Shown: positions 32,240 through 42,149, counted from the stretch's first letter. The stretch is DNA of 64,000 bases from Leptidea sinapis (GCF_905404315.1 NC_066286.1:7199501-7263500); one strand, 5' to 3'. The notes: generated by a model not told the origin, from the sequence alone. A program made the numbers and translations.

Positions 32240-32292
32240 AATCAGGTGGTCCGTATGCTCGTTTGTCTTTTTGTTCCATAAAGAAAAAGATC
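32240..32292 (+). repeat. LINE-A-like 3' tail scrap
   Basis: ATCAGGTGGTCCGTATGCTC, GTTTGTC and TTGTTCCATAAAGAAAAA match the final ~50 bases of LINE-A. Confidence 0.55.
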
Positions 32293-32345
32293 GCTACAAA
32301 TTATATATTTTATAGTAAAAAATAATATACAAGCTTAATTTAATA

Positions 32346-32392
32346 TATTCATCATCATCATCAGCCGGAAGACGTCCATTGCTGGACAAAGA
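32346..32392 (-). repeat. RTE-type LINE 3' end scrap
   Basis: The - strand reads CTTTGTCCAGCAATGGACGT, CTTCCGGCTGATGATGATGA, the usual end of RTE-type elements (compare 31303-31325). Confidence 0.55.
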
Positions 32393-32398
32393 AGAAGA

Positions 32399-32570
32399 CT
32401 GTTTCCGAGTCATGGATGTTTATATGTATTTATGTACCTATGTTTAAGTAAGTATATTGTATTAATTATATCATTGTTGCATTGTAACCCATAACACAGG
32501 CTATATGCATTATTTAGGGCAAGATAATTTGTGTAAAAATGTGTCAATATTATTATTATTAATCAATTTA
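32399..32570 (+). mobile_element. SINE body, headless copy
   Basis: GTTTCCGAGTCATGGATGTT, TATATGTATTTATGTACCTA, ACCCATAACACAGGC and GGGCAAGATAATTTGTGTAA match the SINE at 25945-26215. The tRNA-like head is missing. It ends in an ATT microsatellite. Confidence 0.7.
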
Positions 32571-32783
32571 AATTAAATTAAATTCAAATTGATAATATGT
32601 ATAATAATTTTTTTCGTTTTATGAAATAAAAAAATATCTTATATAATTTTAAATTAAAAACAGATAATAATTGTTTTACGAAGTTTGTTACAACTATTAA
32701 CTGTGAATATAACTGTACTGTTCTCTTCGTTCATTCCGCGTCTACGTCATAAGTTACGATACTGTGTTTACCGCTAATTAGCT

Positions 32784-33929
32784 ATGAACTGCTTGGGATG
32801 TAAGAAAGCTGTCAGCCAGTCTGACTTACTTAAATGTGTTGCATGTAAAGCGTGCTATCACTACCAATGCATTGATTACTCGTCATCATATTTTAAGTCA
32901 AATATTAGAGAACTGAATCGATCGTGGCGCTGCGAGTCATGTGCAAATATTACTCGTAGAACTAGAAATGATGATACTCCCGTAGGATCGCGACATAGGC
33001 TGAACAATGTTCCAGTGGCTTCGGCTCAATCACTGCCTGCTTCCCAACCCTCTCATGGCAAAATTTCAAGCAATGACTCACTTGATAACTCTTTTTCTAA
33101 ATCAATTAATTCGAATAATGGGTGTGAACCACTCAATATTGATTCAAGAGCTACAATCAACATGAGACAATTTAGTGAGCTTATTGACTTAAAGTTAGAT
33201 AGTATCAGATCTACACTCTCCCTTGAAATTCAGGAAAAAGTGAAATCTGAAGTGAAAGCTGTTGTGGAAACAATTAAACAAGAGTTTACTGAAACTACAG
33301 ACTTTATATCTAAAGAACAAAAAGACACAATAACAAATCTTGATCAGGCTATTAAGAGAATTACTGAACTCGAAGCACAGAAAGCCAAGGTACAATCTGA
33401 TATGGCTAAGTTGGAGTATCGTCTTTGTCAATCCGAAAAAGCTTCAAGGAGCTGTAACTTAGAGGTTCAATGTATTCCAGAGCGCCGGAATGAGAACTTA
33501 GCCATGTTGTTTAAGAAGCTTTGTGAACAAATAAAAATGCCCATATCGGACAGTGATATACGCTCGTGTCGTCGAATTGCCAAACTTAACCCCTCATCTG
33601 ACAGGCCTCGAAATGTACTTGTAACACTTCCATCTGAACGTCACCGTGATGCAATTATATCAGGCGTCAAGAGATACAACAGAGGTAATCCGATGGATCA
33701 CCTAAATTCCGTTCACATCGGAGTTAGTGGAGATAAAATACCTATTTTCGTGGGTGAACACCTTTCAAAGCAATGTAAGGACTTGCATGCAGCCGCGCGA
33801 CATCTGGCTAAGGATAAGGGATGTAAGTACGTATGGGTTAAATTCGGCCGAGTATATATAAGAAAAGACGACACCTCACCCGCTATTTACATTAAAGATA
33901 TCATGAGTCTTGAGAAGCTAATTTTGTGA
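32784..33929 (+). CDS. LINE-B ORF1: PHD finger, coiled coil, FP-like domain
   Basis: A 381-residue nucleic-acid-binding accessory protein of the LINE. Residues 3-52 form a C4HC3 PHD-type zinc finger: Cys3-x2-Cys6, Cys18-x2-Cys21, His26-x2-Cys29, Cys49-x2-Cys52. A Ser/Asn-rich linker follows. A charged coiled coil covers about 140-215 (heptads around EIQEKVKSEVKAVVETIKQE). From about 222 to the end it resembles the C-terminal domain of the baculovirus FP protein and of LINE ORF1 proteins that carry it: LEVQCIPERRNENL, RSCRRIAKL, RPRNVLVTLPSERHRDAI, GEHLSKQCKDLHAAARHLA, KYVWVKFGRVYIRKDD. By analogy with other LINE ORF1 proteins it should oligomerise and coat the element RNA. It ends 89 bases before ORF2 and lies in another frame. 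Confidence 0.88.
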   Translation: MNCLGCKKAVSQSDLLKCVACKACYHYQCIDYSSSYFKSNIRELNRSWRCESCANITRRTRNDDTPVGSRHRLNNVPVASAQSLPASQPSHGKISSNDSLDNSFSKSINSNNGCEPLNIDSRATINMRQFSELIDLKLDSIRSTLSLEIQEKVKSEVKAVVETIKQEFTETTDFISKEQKDTITNLDQAIKRITELEAQKAKVQSDMAKLEYRLCQSEKASRSCNLEVQCIPERRNENLAMLFKKLCEQIKMPISDSDIRSCRRIAKLNPSSDRPRNVLVTLPSERHRDAIISGVKRYNRGNPMDHLNSVHIGVSGDKIPIFVGEHLSKQCKDLHAAARHLAKDKGCKYVWVKFGRVYIRKDDTSPAIYIKDIMSLEKLIL

Positions 33930-34018
33930 TATATATTACTTATTGTTTTGTATAAATATTTAGTTTTAAGGTTATACGTTTATTACGTTATTTGGATTTT
34001 TAAATATCAGTTTTTTTT

Positions 34019-36868
34019 ATGAAAATATTTTATCAGAATGTTAACCGAATAAGAACTAAATTAACGGAATTGTACAAAAATATCCTAATTGAGAATTATG
34101 ATATTATCTGTTTATGCGAAACAAACCTAGATAGCTCTTTCTCTAATAGTGAATTTGTGGATGACAGGTATACCGTATTTCGTAGAGACCGCGAATCTAC
34201 TTGTTTGTCAAAGCAATCCGGTGGGGGTGTTCTGTTAGCACTTAAGAAAAATCTATTTGCAATTAGACATCCCGAACTTGAAAGCTCATTAGAGGATATA
34301 TGGATAACAGTACGAGAGAACCGAGGACCTCGTGGATTTAACTTAAATATATACCTTGTATACTTACCTCCCGATCTGAATGTCACTCAATGTCGCACTT
34401 TTTATGATAATTGTTGTAATAGGCTTTTAAATCTAAACAATTCTAAAACTATTATTCTCGGTGATTTTAATGTGCCTGGTATTATATGGTCATGCGATAA
34501 CATTTCCATTCCTCGTCTGTGCCCTAGTAAAGCCTACGATACCAAATCTTCGCTACTTATTGATCTACTGGAGGTGGGTGGCCTGTCACAATATAATTAT
34601 GTTCGCAATTCAAATAATCGTACTCTTGACCTTTTTATGACAGATCTGACAGACGTATCTTTATCTGAGAGTTCCCCATTGTGTGTGCCCGACCGACACC
34701 ACCCAGCCATTGAGATCGATGTGTCTATTGAATCTAATATTAAAAATATACAAAACAAATCTATTATGGTGCCTAACTTTCGTAAATGTGACACAAAAAG
34801 TTGTATACTACAACTTAATAATAACACATGGGACAGTATTTTAAGCCATAGTGATGTCAACTTGAGTGTTAAATATTTTTATGAAATACTTAACGGCACA
34901 ATAAAAAGAAACACAAAATATAAGCGAATAGGTCGATTGAACTATCCTATTTGGTTTTCAGAATCTTTGAAAGCCTGTATAGAAGAGAAAAATCGTATCC
35001 ATAAAAAATATAAAAAAACCAATAATCCGAGGGACTTCGACGAGTTTCGGTTATTACGCTCTAGGTCCAAGGCTCTGATTAAGGCTTGTTATAACTCATT
35101 CCTTTTAAGTGTGGAAGAGTCGCTTAATAATTCAACCAAACTATTCTTTTCTTATATTAAAAGTAAAAGACTTGGACCGTCAATCCCCGAGACCATTAAG
35201 TTTGGTGACAAAATTGCAACTGGTGGTGAAGCCGCAGCCGAACTCTTCTCCGAGTATTTTTCATCAGTTTTTGAACCAGATAGGCACATGAACGATTCTT
35301 TATCAAGTCAGCCTATTAATTATCCTCTATTTTCAGTGCACATATCTAAAGAGGATATTTTAAAGAAACTCAATGCATTGGATCCTAACAAAGGAGCTGG
35401 GCCAGATGGCATTCCTCCCTACTTTATTAAGCATTGCTCAGAGGCTCTGATAGACCCTCTTTACTTGATTTTTAACAAATCTATACAAACTGGTGTTTTT
35501 CCTCATGCTTGGAAAGAAGCACACATCATACCAATACACAAATCGGGTGACCCTAGCGACTGTACTAATTATAGGCCTATAAGCATCTTATCCAGTTTTG
35601 CCAAAATATTAGAGTCCTTAGTTTACGACCACCTATACCACCACTTTATCCCGCATATCACTCAGAAGCAACACGGTTTCTTAAAAGGAAGGTCAACCGC
35701 CAGTAACTTGATGGAGTATACAGACTTTATTTGTAGAGCTTTCAACGATCATGGTCAAGTTGACTCTATCTATACTGACTTCCAAAAGGCTTTTGATATA
35801 GTAAACCATAGAATATTGGCCTGTAAATTGGAAACTATGGGTCTGCATGGTTGCCTCTTACGTTGGATAAAATCTTATATATCCAATCGTAGTCAATTAG
35901 TAGCTCTGAAGGGATTCTACTCACGACGAGTCTCTATAATATCCGGCGTTCCTCAGGGATCCCATCTCGGCCCATTGATGTTTATTATATATATTAATGA
36001 TCTGATCCCTAGGCTAAGAAATGTTTCCCTGCTTTATGCGGATGACCTTAAAATTTTTAGTCGAATTAAAACTGTTAGTGATTGTATTAATCTACAATTG
36101 GATCTTGATACTCTACTCGATTGGTGTAGTGCTAACAGTATGAGTTTGAGTATAAAAAAATGCTCCAATATATCTTTCACTCGTATTAAAAACCCAATTT
36201 TATTTGACTATAAAATTGATAATATACCACTTGAGCGGAAGTTTGTTTTACGGGATCTAGGTATTGCTTTTGACTCGAAACTAACTTTTAAATATCACTA
36301 TGAAGAAATAGCCAAGAAATGTAATAAGCTATCTGGCTTCATATGCAGAGCTACTAAAGAATTCAAGTCACCAAATAGTTTACTGTTACTCTATAAGTCG
36401 CTAATCCTGAGCCAAATCGAGTACGCCTCCATTGTCTGGTCACCTCAATATAATACATATACTGATATGATTGAGTCTATTCAAAGACGTCTTCTTCGCG
36501 TATTGACGATTAGGTTTGGTCTAAAAAGGGAGCTGACTACATATGAGGAAAGGCTATCTCACTTCAAGTTACTGAGCCTCGAGAGTCGTCGCAAATTGCA
36601 TGGCCTAACGACTTTATACAAAATACTGGATGGCACAATTTCTACTTCCCTCTTGTCGAATATCCATCTAAGAGTTCCCAATCGGTCTTCAAGACATGAA
36701 CAGCCTTTTATCATTCCGTTCTGCAATAATAACGTGTCCTTCCAAAACCCCATCTATAGAATTTGTCGTCAATACAATGCACTACTACTCGAAATCAGTG
36801 AAGTACCTGACATCCACAGTTCATCTGTTTGTAAATGGAAATCTAGTTTATATAAATTCCTTAATTAG
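34019..36868 (+). CDS. LINE-B ORF2: endonuclease and reverse transcriptase
   Basis: A 949-residue polyprotein that nicks DNA and copies the element RNA at the nick. The AP-type endonuclease covers about residues 1-230: FYQNVNRIRTKL at the start, IICLCETNLD (metal-binding Glu), ILGDFNVPG with GDFN at 148-151, LDLFMTDL, and DRHHPAIEID (the usual Ser-Asp-His appears as Asp-Arg-His-His). Reverse transcriptase covers about 450-760: GAGPDGIPPYFIK, NYRPISILSSFAKILE, QHGFLKGRSTASNLMEY, SIYTDFQKAFDIVNH (motif A), SGVPQGSHLGPLMFIIYIND, LLYADDLKIF with catalytic YADD at 673-676, and LDWCSANSMSLSIKKC. A ~190-residue tail follows. There is no RNase H domain. All catalytic residues are present and the frame is open throughout, so the protein may be active. 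The start at 34019 is the first ATG after the ORF1 stop that precedes the endonuclease. Confidence 0.93.
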   Translation: MKIFYQNVNRIRTKLTELYKNILIENYDIICLCETNLDSSFSNSEFVDDRYTVFRRDRESTCLSKQSGGGVLLALKKNLFAIRHPELESSLEDIWITVRENRGPRGFNLNIYLVYLPPDLNVTQCRTFYDNCCNRLLNLNNSKTIILGDFNVPGIIWSCDNISIPRLCPSKAYDTKSSLLIDLLEVGGLSQYNYVRNSNNRTLDLFMTDLTDVSLSESSPLCVPDRHHPAIEIDVSIESNIKNIQNKSIMVPNFRKCDTKSCILQLNNNTWDSILSHSDVNLSVKYFYEILNGTIKRNTKYKRIGRLNYPIWFSESLKACIEEKNRIHKKYKKTNNPRDFDEFRLLRSRSKALIKACYNSFLLSVEESLNNSTKLFFSYIKSKRLGPSIPETIKFGDKIATGGEAAAELFSEYFSSVFEPDRHMNDSLSSQPINYPLFSVHISKEDILKKLNALDPNKGAGPDGIPPYFIKHCSEALIDPLYLIFNKSIQTGVFPHAWKEAHIIPIHKSGDPSDCTNYRPISILSSFAKILESLVYDHLYHHFIPHITQKQHGFLKGRSTASNLMEYTDFICRAFNDHGQVDSIYTDFQKAFDIVNHRILACKLETMGLHGCLLRWIKSYISNRSQLVALKGFYSRRVSIISGVPQGSHLGPLMFIIYINDLIPRLRNVSLLYADDLKIFSRIKTVSDCINLQLDLDTLLDWCSANSMSLSIKKCSNISFTRIKNPILFDYKIDNIPLERKFVLRDLGIAFDSKLTFKYHYEEIAKKCNKLSGFICRATKEFKSPNSLLLLYKSLILSQIEYASIVWSPQYNTYTDMIESIQRRLLRVLTIRFGLKRELTTYEERLSHFKLLSLESRRKLHGLTTLYKILDGTISTSLLSNIHLRVPNRSSRHEQPFIIPFCNNNVSFQNPIYRICRQYNALLLEISEVPDIHSSSVCKWKSSLYKFLN

Positions 36869-37169
36869 TTTAAATTTTTAAAAAAAGCATCTTAATTTAA
36901 CTTCCATAATTATTTCCATAAATATTTGTCCAAATATATATTCTCTCTATCTTTTTCTTTTATAATACTACATTACCTAAAGTTAGTTTTAAAATCGCTA
37001 TTTCTGTTGTATTTGCATAGTTATCAACTTATGCTAAACATGCTGAGTACACACCCTCGTGGAGTTGCAGCCTATCTTGTATTTAGCTGATAGTTTATTT
37101 TTTTTATTATGTATTTGTTGTAATTCTGTTGTGTGTACCTATTAAATAAATAAATAAATAAATAAAAAA

Positions 37170-37654
37170 GTCAAAACCTAAGACATATGATTAATGATTA
37201 AATGAATTGTCGGATTAACAATAACTGTGAAACCCGTCTTTAACTAAAAAGTATAATTCCGTTTAATGTTACAGTGGCCTCTTTATTGTACACTCGATAT
37301 TTCTATCTGTTATACTTCTATTAATATATTGATAGTTCACGTGTTATCCATTCAAATAGATGACTCATAAATAACAGTAACATTAACAACTTAGTATCTA
37401 CCTTAATTCTATACATATTATAATTAAAATATAATAAGCCAATGTTTGTACATAAAAGATATTTGAGAAAAACATTACTCGGGGTGCTTTATGATAGAAT
37501 TCCAAAAATATTGAGTTTCAAATTTTTTAGGTAATCATTCAGTGATTGTTTGAAAATATTTAGTCAAATCTAACAGCTATGAAGTTTACGCAGATAGTTT
37601 AGCAGCAAATGTTCCTAAGATTAATAAAATATTTATACACAAATAAAATTTGAA
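37170..37654. other. no gene seen
   Basis: AT-rich sequence downstream of LINE-B; no recognised element. Confidence 0.4.
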
Positions 37655-37830
37655 AAATAAAATTTTATGAACTATGCGGGAGTCGAACCCACGACCTCTG
37701 GCGTTCCGTGACAGTGCTCTAGCCAACTGAGCTAACCGTTCAAGTTTATGTTATTCAAATTTATCTTTATGTATTAATCCTAGAAGTGAGGGATATCACT
37801 TTAAAAACATAACAAATTGTTTAAAATATT
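37655..37830 (-). mobile_element. tRNA-derived SINE (second family)
   Basis: The - strand reads GGTTAGCTCAGTTGGCTAGA (A box), GCACTGTCACGGAACG, GAGGTCGTGGGTTCGACTCC (B box). A tail on the + strand side reads TTAATCCTAGAAGTGAGGGA, TATCACTTTAAAAA. The same tail phrase recurs at 39390-39420, 39555-39590 and 46205-46245. No 3' acceptor stem or CCA-compatible end, so it is not a tRNA gene. Confidence 0.7.
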
Positions 37831-38084
37831 TATATTAGTCGCCGTGTGTGGAGGATGAGGTTTTTTTTTTAAATTAAATAACATCAATTTGACGTTGAAC
37901 ATCTCATAGGAAATCTAATCAACAGCTGCAATACTAAATATCAAGAGATGCGTCTTCTGTCATCTATCACACCAACATTTAAAATTAAAAATACCGAAAA
38001 GAATTAAATTCGAAATTACTACGTTTGCCTTAAAAACAGGCCTTTAATCTTTCTGAACACGAATTTATGGATATATGCACTGTT

Positions 38085-38168
38085 CCACGGGAAATTTAGT
38101 TACTACTTGTTCCAGAGATTTCTTATGTGACTCGAGATGTAGGCGTGTCGTTCAGACCAGACGATTTA
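38085..38168 (-). pseudogene. Tc1/mariner transposase C-terminal scrap
   Basis: The - strand encodes LHLESHKKSLEQVVTKFPVE, the counterpart of 'LE.LK.SL..A...IP.E' near the end of Tc1/mariner transposases. Short and decayed. Confidence 0.4.
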
Positions 38169-38221
38169 GAAATAGAAATATATTTATTAATCATTATTAA
38201 TATTATATTATTACCATTTAT

Positions 38222-38600
38222 GACAAATATGGAGTATTTCCTCTGGTGCACAAACTATTTAGCCGCAGTAATGTTGAGTTGTTAGCATCGTCGGGGATCC
38301 AGTACTCATCAATGGCTGGATCACTTGACAATTTATCACGAGGAGTATTCTAAGGAAATGTTTTATTTAATTTCGGCCACCACGCACCTCAAACATTCTA
38401 TCATCCTTACAATCTGAATGTGGGACGTTCTTTTTCAAGAATCTTTCTCCCGAGTACAACCAGAATATGGAATGAAGTTTTTTTGCGTGGTTCCAATTCG
38501 ATATGATAAAGGGTACCTTCAAAAATTGTCGACTACTTAGAAAGCTGGTAGCGCTTCTGTGACTTCTCTGGTTTCAAAGGAGTTCGCTCATTGTTTTCAA
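38222..38600 (+). mobile_element. old, decayed LINE-A relative
   Basis: Fragments of the tail are readable: FPLVHKLFSRSN, ASSGIQYSSMAGSL (parallel of VGDPVLCERLDHL), TIYHEEYSKE, then RSFSRIFLPSTTRIWNEVF. Divergence from the young LINE-A copies is high, with frameshifts, so this insertion is much older. Confidence 0.6.
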
Positions 38601-38929
38601 AACAAATCACACACAGTTCATTCTCCTGCTGCAAATCTATGTATGTACCGACAGTTTAATCTGGGTCGTCAGCAATATATATTTCAAGTGTACAAATGCC
38701 TTAATTGCCCGAGAAGTCCTGTGATCTCCAAAGGGACATGACACTCGACAAGGTACATTCGTCATAATGACTCACTCGTGACGCTGCTCTGACAGGTTTG
38801 GAGCGCCATTTTGTGTTCACGAGCCTTTATTTATTGCTTGTGACTAAGTATGATCTTTACGGACATGCTTTTTAATCAAATTGCCGTCTGTTACTATATC
38901 GCTATTTTTATTTATTAACTAGCTGATAG

Positions 38930-39328
38930 CCGCAACTTCGTCCGCATACACGCATGACGAAGCACGTAGTACTTATAAAAATATTTATTTCTTATGACAA
39001 ACTTAAGATTTTAAGTTCATAAAAATTTTGTTTTCAAATTTTATTTGAGCTAAAATTAAGTTTATATTTTACCTGCTGAGAAAGTTGGAAAGATATAAAA
39101 ATTCTAATTACTTATTCATTTTAAACTATTCTTTCAATTTTATTTTCTGAACGACGGGGGACACATCAGACACACAAGGATAAACAAAATTGTTGTTTTT
39201 ATTTAATTCCGAGCATTTTCATATTTATTCACCTTTTAAACCTTCCCTGGACTTAGCCAAATCGGTCCAGCCGTTCTCGAGTTTTAGCGAGACTAACGAA
39301 CAGCAATTCATTTATATATATACTGGAA
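38930..39328. repeat. Helitron-like non-autonomous element
   Basis: It begins AACTAGCTGATAGCCGCAAC, TTCGTCCGC. It shares AAACCTTCCCTGGA and GGTCCAGCCGTTCTCGAGTT, then TTAGCGAGACTAACGAACAG, with 29990-30258. It ends in TATATATATA. The start resembles 8107. Confidence 0.6.
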
Positions 39329-39690
39329 CTCGAGAGGTCGATTCGATTTCAGCATTTTACATAAATTTTGGTTACAAAATTTCATTAAATTAATCCCAGA
39401 AGTGATAATCACTTTAAAAACAACAAATTGTTTCTCAGTAGTTTCTTTTGAGAAACAATTTGTTTATATATATATATATATATATATATAGATAGTACCA
39501 ATTTTATAAAATGATTTCTTTGAAAAGAAACTACTGAGAAACAATTTGTTGTTTTAAAGTGATTATCACTTCTGGGATTAATTTAATGAAATTTTGTATC
39601 CAAAATTTATGTAAAATGCTGGAATCGAACCCTCGACCTCTCGAGTTCCAGTCGCGGGTTCGAGTCCCGCATCCTTCATAAATTTTGGTA
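39329..39690. repeat. large inverted repeat made of two SINE-like arms
   Basis: The left arm (about 39329-39440) runs GGAACTCGAGAGGTCGATTC, TTTACATAAATTTTGG, TTAATCCCAGAAGTGATAAT, AACAAATTGTTTCTCAGTAG. The right arm (about 39527-39651) is its complement. A TA microsatellite (39463-39490) lies between them. The right arm carries tRNA-like B-box sequence on both strands (GGAATCGAACCCTCGACCTC and CGCGGGTTCGAGTCCCGC). Arms are 110-125 bp and about 95% complementary by eye. Confidence 0.75.
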
Positions 39691-40480
39691 ACAAACTTAA
39701 GACTACTGAAACCTGTGCGGATACTAAATATGTCTACAAAGCTGATGTAACGGTTATATTTATTCATGAAAAACAAAAAAAGCGGCCAAGTGCGAGTCAG
39801 AGTCGCCCATGAAGGGTTCCGTAGCAGCAAGTAGCATAATATAAAAGTTCTTGTAGTTCGTTGTAACTTTCATCGATGTTTTAATAATAGTGTAGTTTTT
39901 TTTCAATTAAGTTATTGATAATACGATTTATGTGACGTATTAAAAAAACTACTAACGAGATCTCGTTCAAACACGACAGTTTCACTATGCCTATTATAGA
40001 TTACGTAATAAGAACGTGGTGTTCCTGGCATGCGCGTGTGACAGAACCATCTCGCCCGGTAGTTCTTCCCTGACGAAAGAGTATAATAATATATAGGGAA
40101 AAGAGAGCCCTCTCTACGCATTATGAGCTGTCTATTTGAAAACTAGCGCCATCTGGAGATTGGCCCCGTAAATATATAAAAGCTCCAAATTATAATATTC
40201 ATTTTTAATGTTGAGACGCAATTAAATAACTAACTCTACTTTTTAACATAGGTATTGCAATTTTTTACCATGTTGAATTTGCGCGTATAGTTAATTATTT
40301 AATTTTGTCACAACATAGAACATTAGGGATAGATTTAGTAAATGCGCAAACGCTAAAAGTAGCCGCCATTTTATGACCAGTGGCCAGTGACACAATTATG
40401 GAGAAGTTGAAAGGTTTCAAAGCGAGTGACAGCTGAGAAAGCTTTCATTTTCGGGCCAACTAACAGATGGCACTACAGTC
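39691..40480. other. no gene seen
   Basis: Mixed repeats; the phrase AGCGCCATCT occurs at about 40145 and recurs near 53300, 53347 and (complement) 57510. Confidence 0.4.
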
Positions 40481-40645
40481 TTCTGAAAACGTCACTTTAA
40501 GGCGTCTGTCCCACCCCTGTCCCTGACTCCCCGCTCGGCGCTCGCCCGGCGCCCCATCTCGACTGCACTCGCACCGCACGCCGATTACGCCTGAGCCAAG
40601 ACGAGTACCGAAACATCTTCGTACTCGCTTGTGGCTCGACGTTCT
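40481..40645. other. GC-rich patch with hairpin
   Basis: CCCCGCTCGGCGCTCGCCCG, GCGCC stands out in the AT-rich surroundings. A hairpin GAGCCA..CGAGTAC / GTACTCG..TGGCTC spans about 40593-40637. It could be a promoter-like island or a repeat end; neither is provable here. Confidence 0.35.
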
Positions 40646-40974
40646 TGACTACGACATATATTAATATATGTAAAGATAACGATAGCCCCTGCGTGTGTTA
40701 GTATAGAAAAAAAATGAAATTAAAAAGCAATGGGCCACTGTCCTATCAATGATGGTTTCAACATTGCCAAGGAATTTTGGCAGAGGACACATAATAATAT
40801 ATTATATTACACATATCAACCATTAACTACTTTATTAGATGTTATTTGCTTGAAAATTTATGATTTATATATATTTTTTCACTCAAGTAAATTGAATCGT
40901 TTTGTTATTTTTGTAGCAACACTATGCATTGGTTCTATTAAGTATATAAGTGAGTTATATCTTCTTTTTCTTAC

Positions 40975-41200
40975 ACTCTTGTCAGAGTGGTCGTGGTCGT
41001 CACGTCGAGGTTAGTGGCCTGTTTCACAATGCGATGCCACTCGTCGCGAACTGCCGCTCTTCTCGTGCATTCATGGAGAGTACCGTCGACAGCTTGCCTC
41101 ACTTGGTCCGTCCACCTCATCGGGGACATGCCTCGTGGTCTCGACTTTACTCTGCAGTCTCTACCCTCTACCCAGAGAATGCGAGCTTGTATCATGTAAT
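40975..41200 (-). mobile_element. RTE-type LINE tail
   Basis: The - strand frame reads SRPRGMSPMRWTDQVRQAVD, then LHECTRRAAVRDEWHRIVKQ and DVTTTTTLTRV. This is the RTE-type end 'GRP...W.D.V......L.....A.DR..WR.IV'. Upstream coding sequence is lost. Confidence 0.65.
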
Positions 41201-41469
41201 AAAACTATAGGAGTAGTAACTATAAACTATTTCATCGACGAAAATACCCCATATAGGGGGTTAATTCCAAAACCCTACCAGTCTGCAGCAACTTTTATTT
41301 TTATCTTAGCAAAATTCACCTTAATTTGTAAAACAACCGCGTTAAGTACTACGTCCTAAAGGGGCTCAATGTTGGTCTTATTTTAAAGGCAAAGGTGTAG
41401 ACTAACTGATGCCATTAAAAAAAGCTGGCAGATAACTGATTTTTGTGATTGTCGAAGGGGATTTTTTTT

Positions 41470-41640
41470 TAACCAACTTCAAAAAAGGAGGAGGTTCTCA
41501 ATTCGTCGATATGTTTTTTTTTATGTTTGTTACCTCAGAACTTTCGACTGGGTGAACCAATTTGGATATTTCTTTTTTATTTGAAAGCTGGTGCTTCCCG
41601 TGAGGCCCATTGCACTTTAGTCCAGATCTGATAATGGAAT
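41470..41640 (+). repeat. AACCGACTTC-family repeat
   Basis: AACCAACTTCAAAAAAGGAG, GAGGTTCTCAATTCGTCGAT, CTCAGAACTTTCGACTGGGT and TGAAAGCTGGTGCTTCCCGT; closely matches 18905-19060. Confidence 0.7.
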
Positions 41641-41892
41641 TGTCGGTGTAGAATTGGAGTCTTAAAGCTTTAAGCATGTATTAGTATTTATGCTATCCGG
41701 ATATTTGAGTCACCTACCGTAACGTCGTTATAGTCAAGTAATTTTCGTAGTCGAAGCGGTCTGTGGCAGGAATTCTAACTGTCTAACTCGTTACGTTCAT
41801 TGCTGCATTGCAAAATTTAGTAGATCTACAAATATTAAGACAAATTATTAGTAAGTCTACTTCAGATTCGCTAAAAATAAAAATTAACAAGA

Positions 41893-42020
41893 AAACAACC
41901 CACTTCAAAAACACTATTCCAAAACATTGTATAAAATACGCAATTTTTATACTTTATAGTGCATATTATATCTGTTGTTTGAGAATAGTGCTATTGAAGT
42001 CGGTTGTTTTTTGTTAATTT
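41893..42020. mobile_element. palindromic MITE-like unit (AACCGACTTC family)
   Basis: CAACCCACTTCAAAAACACT, ATTCCAAAACA on the left is mirrored by TGTTTGAGAATAGTGCTATT, GAAGTCGGTTG on the right; arms are about 31 bp. The 20196-20350 repeat is a one-sided copy. Confidence 0.65.
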
Positions 42021-42149
42021 TTTTTACAGTAATTGAGCATATCTGGGCGCTTTATCGTAAAAATGTGCGTAAGCTACACTTTTAACCTTTTTTACCATTT
42101 TTTTCTAATTTCATAATAATATTTGAGTTGCTTTTGTTGATCAAATAGA

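Larger units (their letters stand above)
32690..37169 (+). mobile_element. LINE-B, apparently intact two-ORF non-LTR retrotransposon
   Basis: A complete-looking LINE with ORF1 (32784-33929), an 89-base spacer, ORF2 (34019-36868) and a 3' untranslated region ending in about six AAAT units (37144-37169). Both frames are uninterrupted, which none of the other LINEs here show. The 5' boundary is not visible to me; GC content rises from about 32710, so I place it there tentatively. No target duplication was found. Motif content (PHD-type ORF1, AAAT-type tail) suggests the CR1/Daphne-like part of the LINE tree. It is likely a recent insertion. Confidence 0.88.

Noticed and set aside
32690..32783. 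Target-site duplication for LINE-B
   Set aside because: I compared the bases after the AAAT tail (AAAAAGTCAAAACC) with the region upstream of ORF1 and found no convincing match.
37655..37745. tRNA gene
   Set aside because: Good A and B boxes, but no complete acceptor stem or normal end. The same unit carries a SINE tail and recurs elsewhere.
40593..40640. Third hammerhead ribozyme (CGAAAC inside a hairpin)
   Set aside because: A GAAAC is present, but there is no CUGANGA box at the right spacing.
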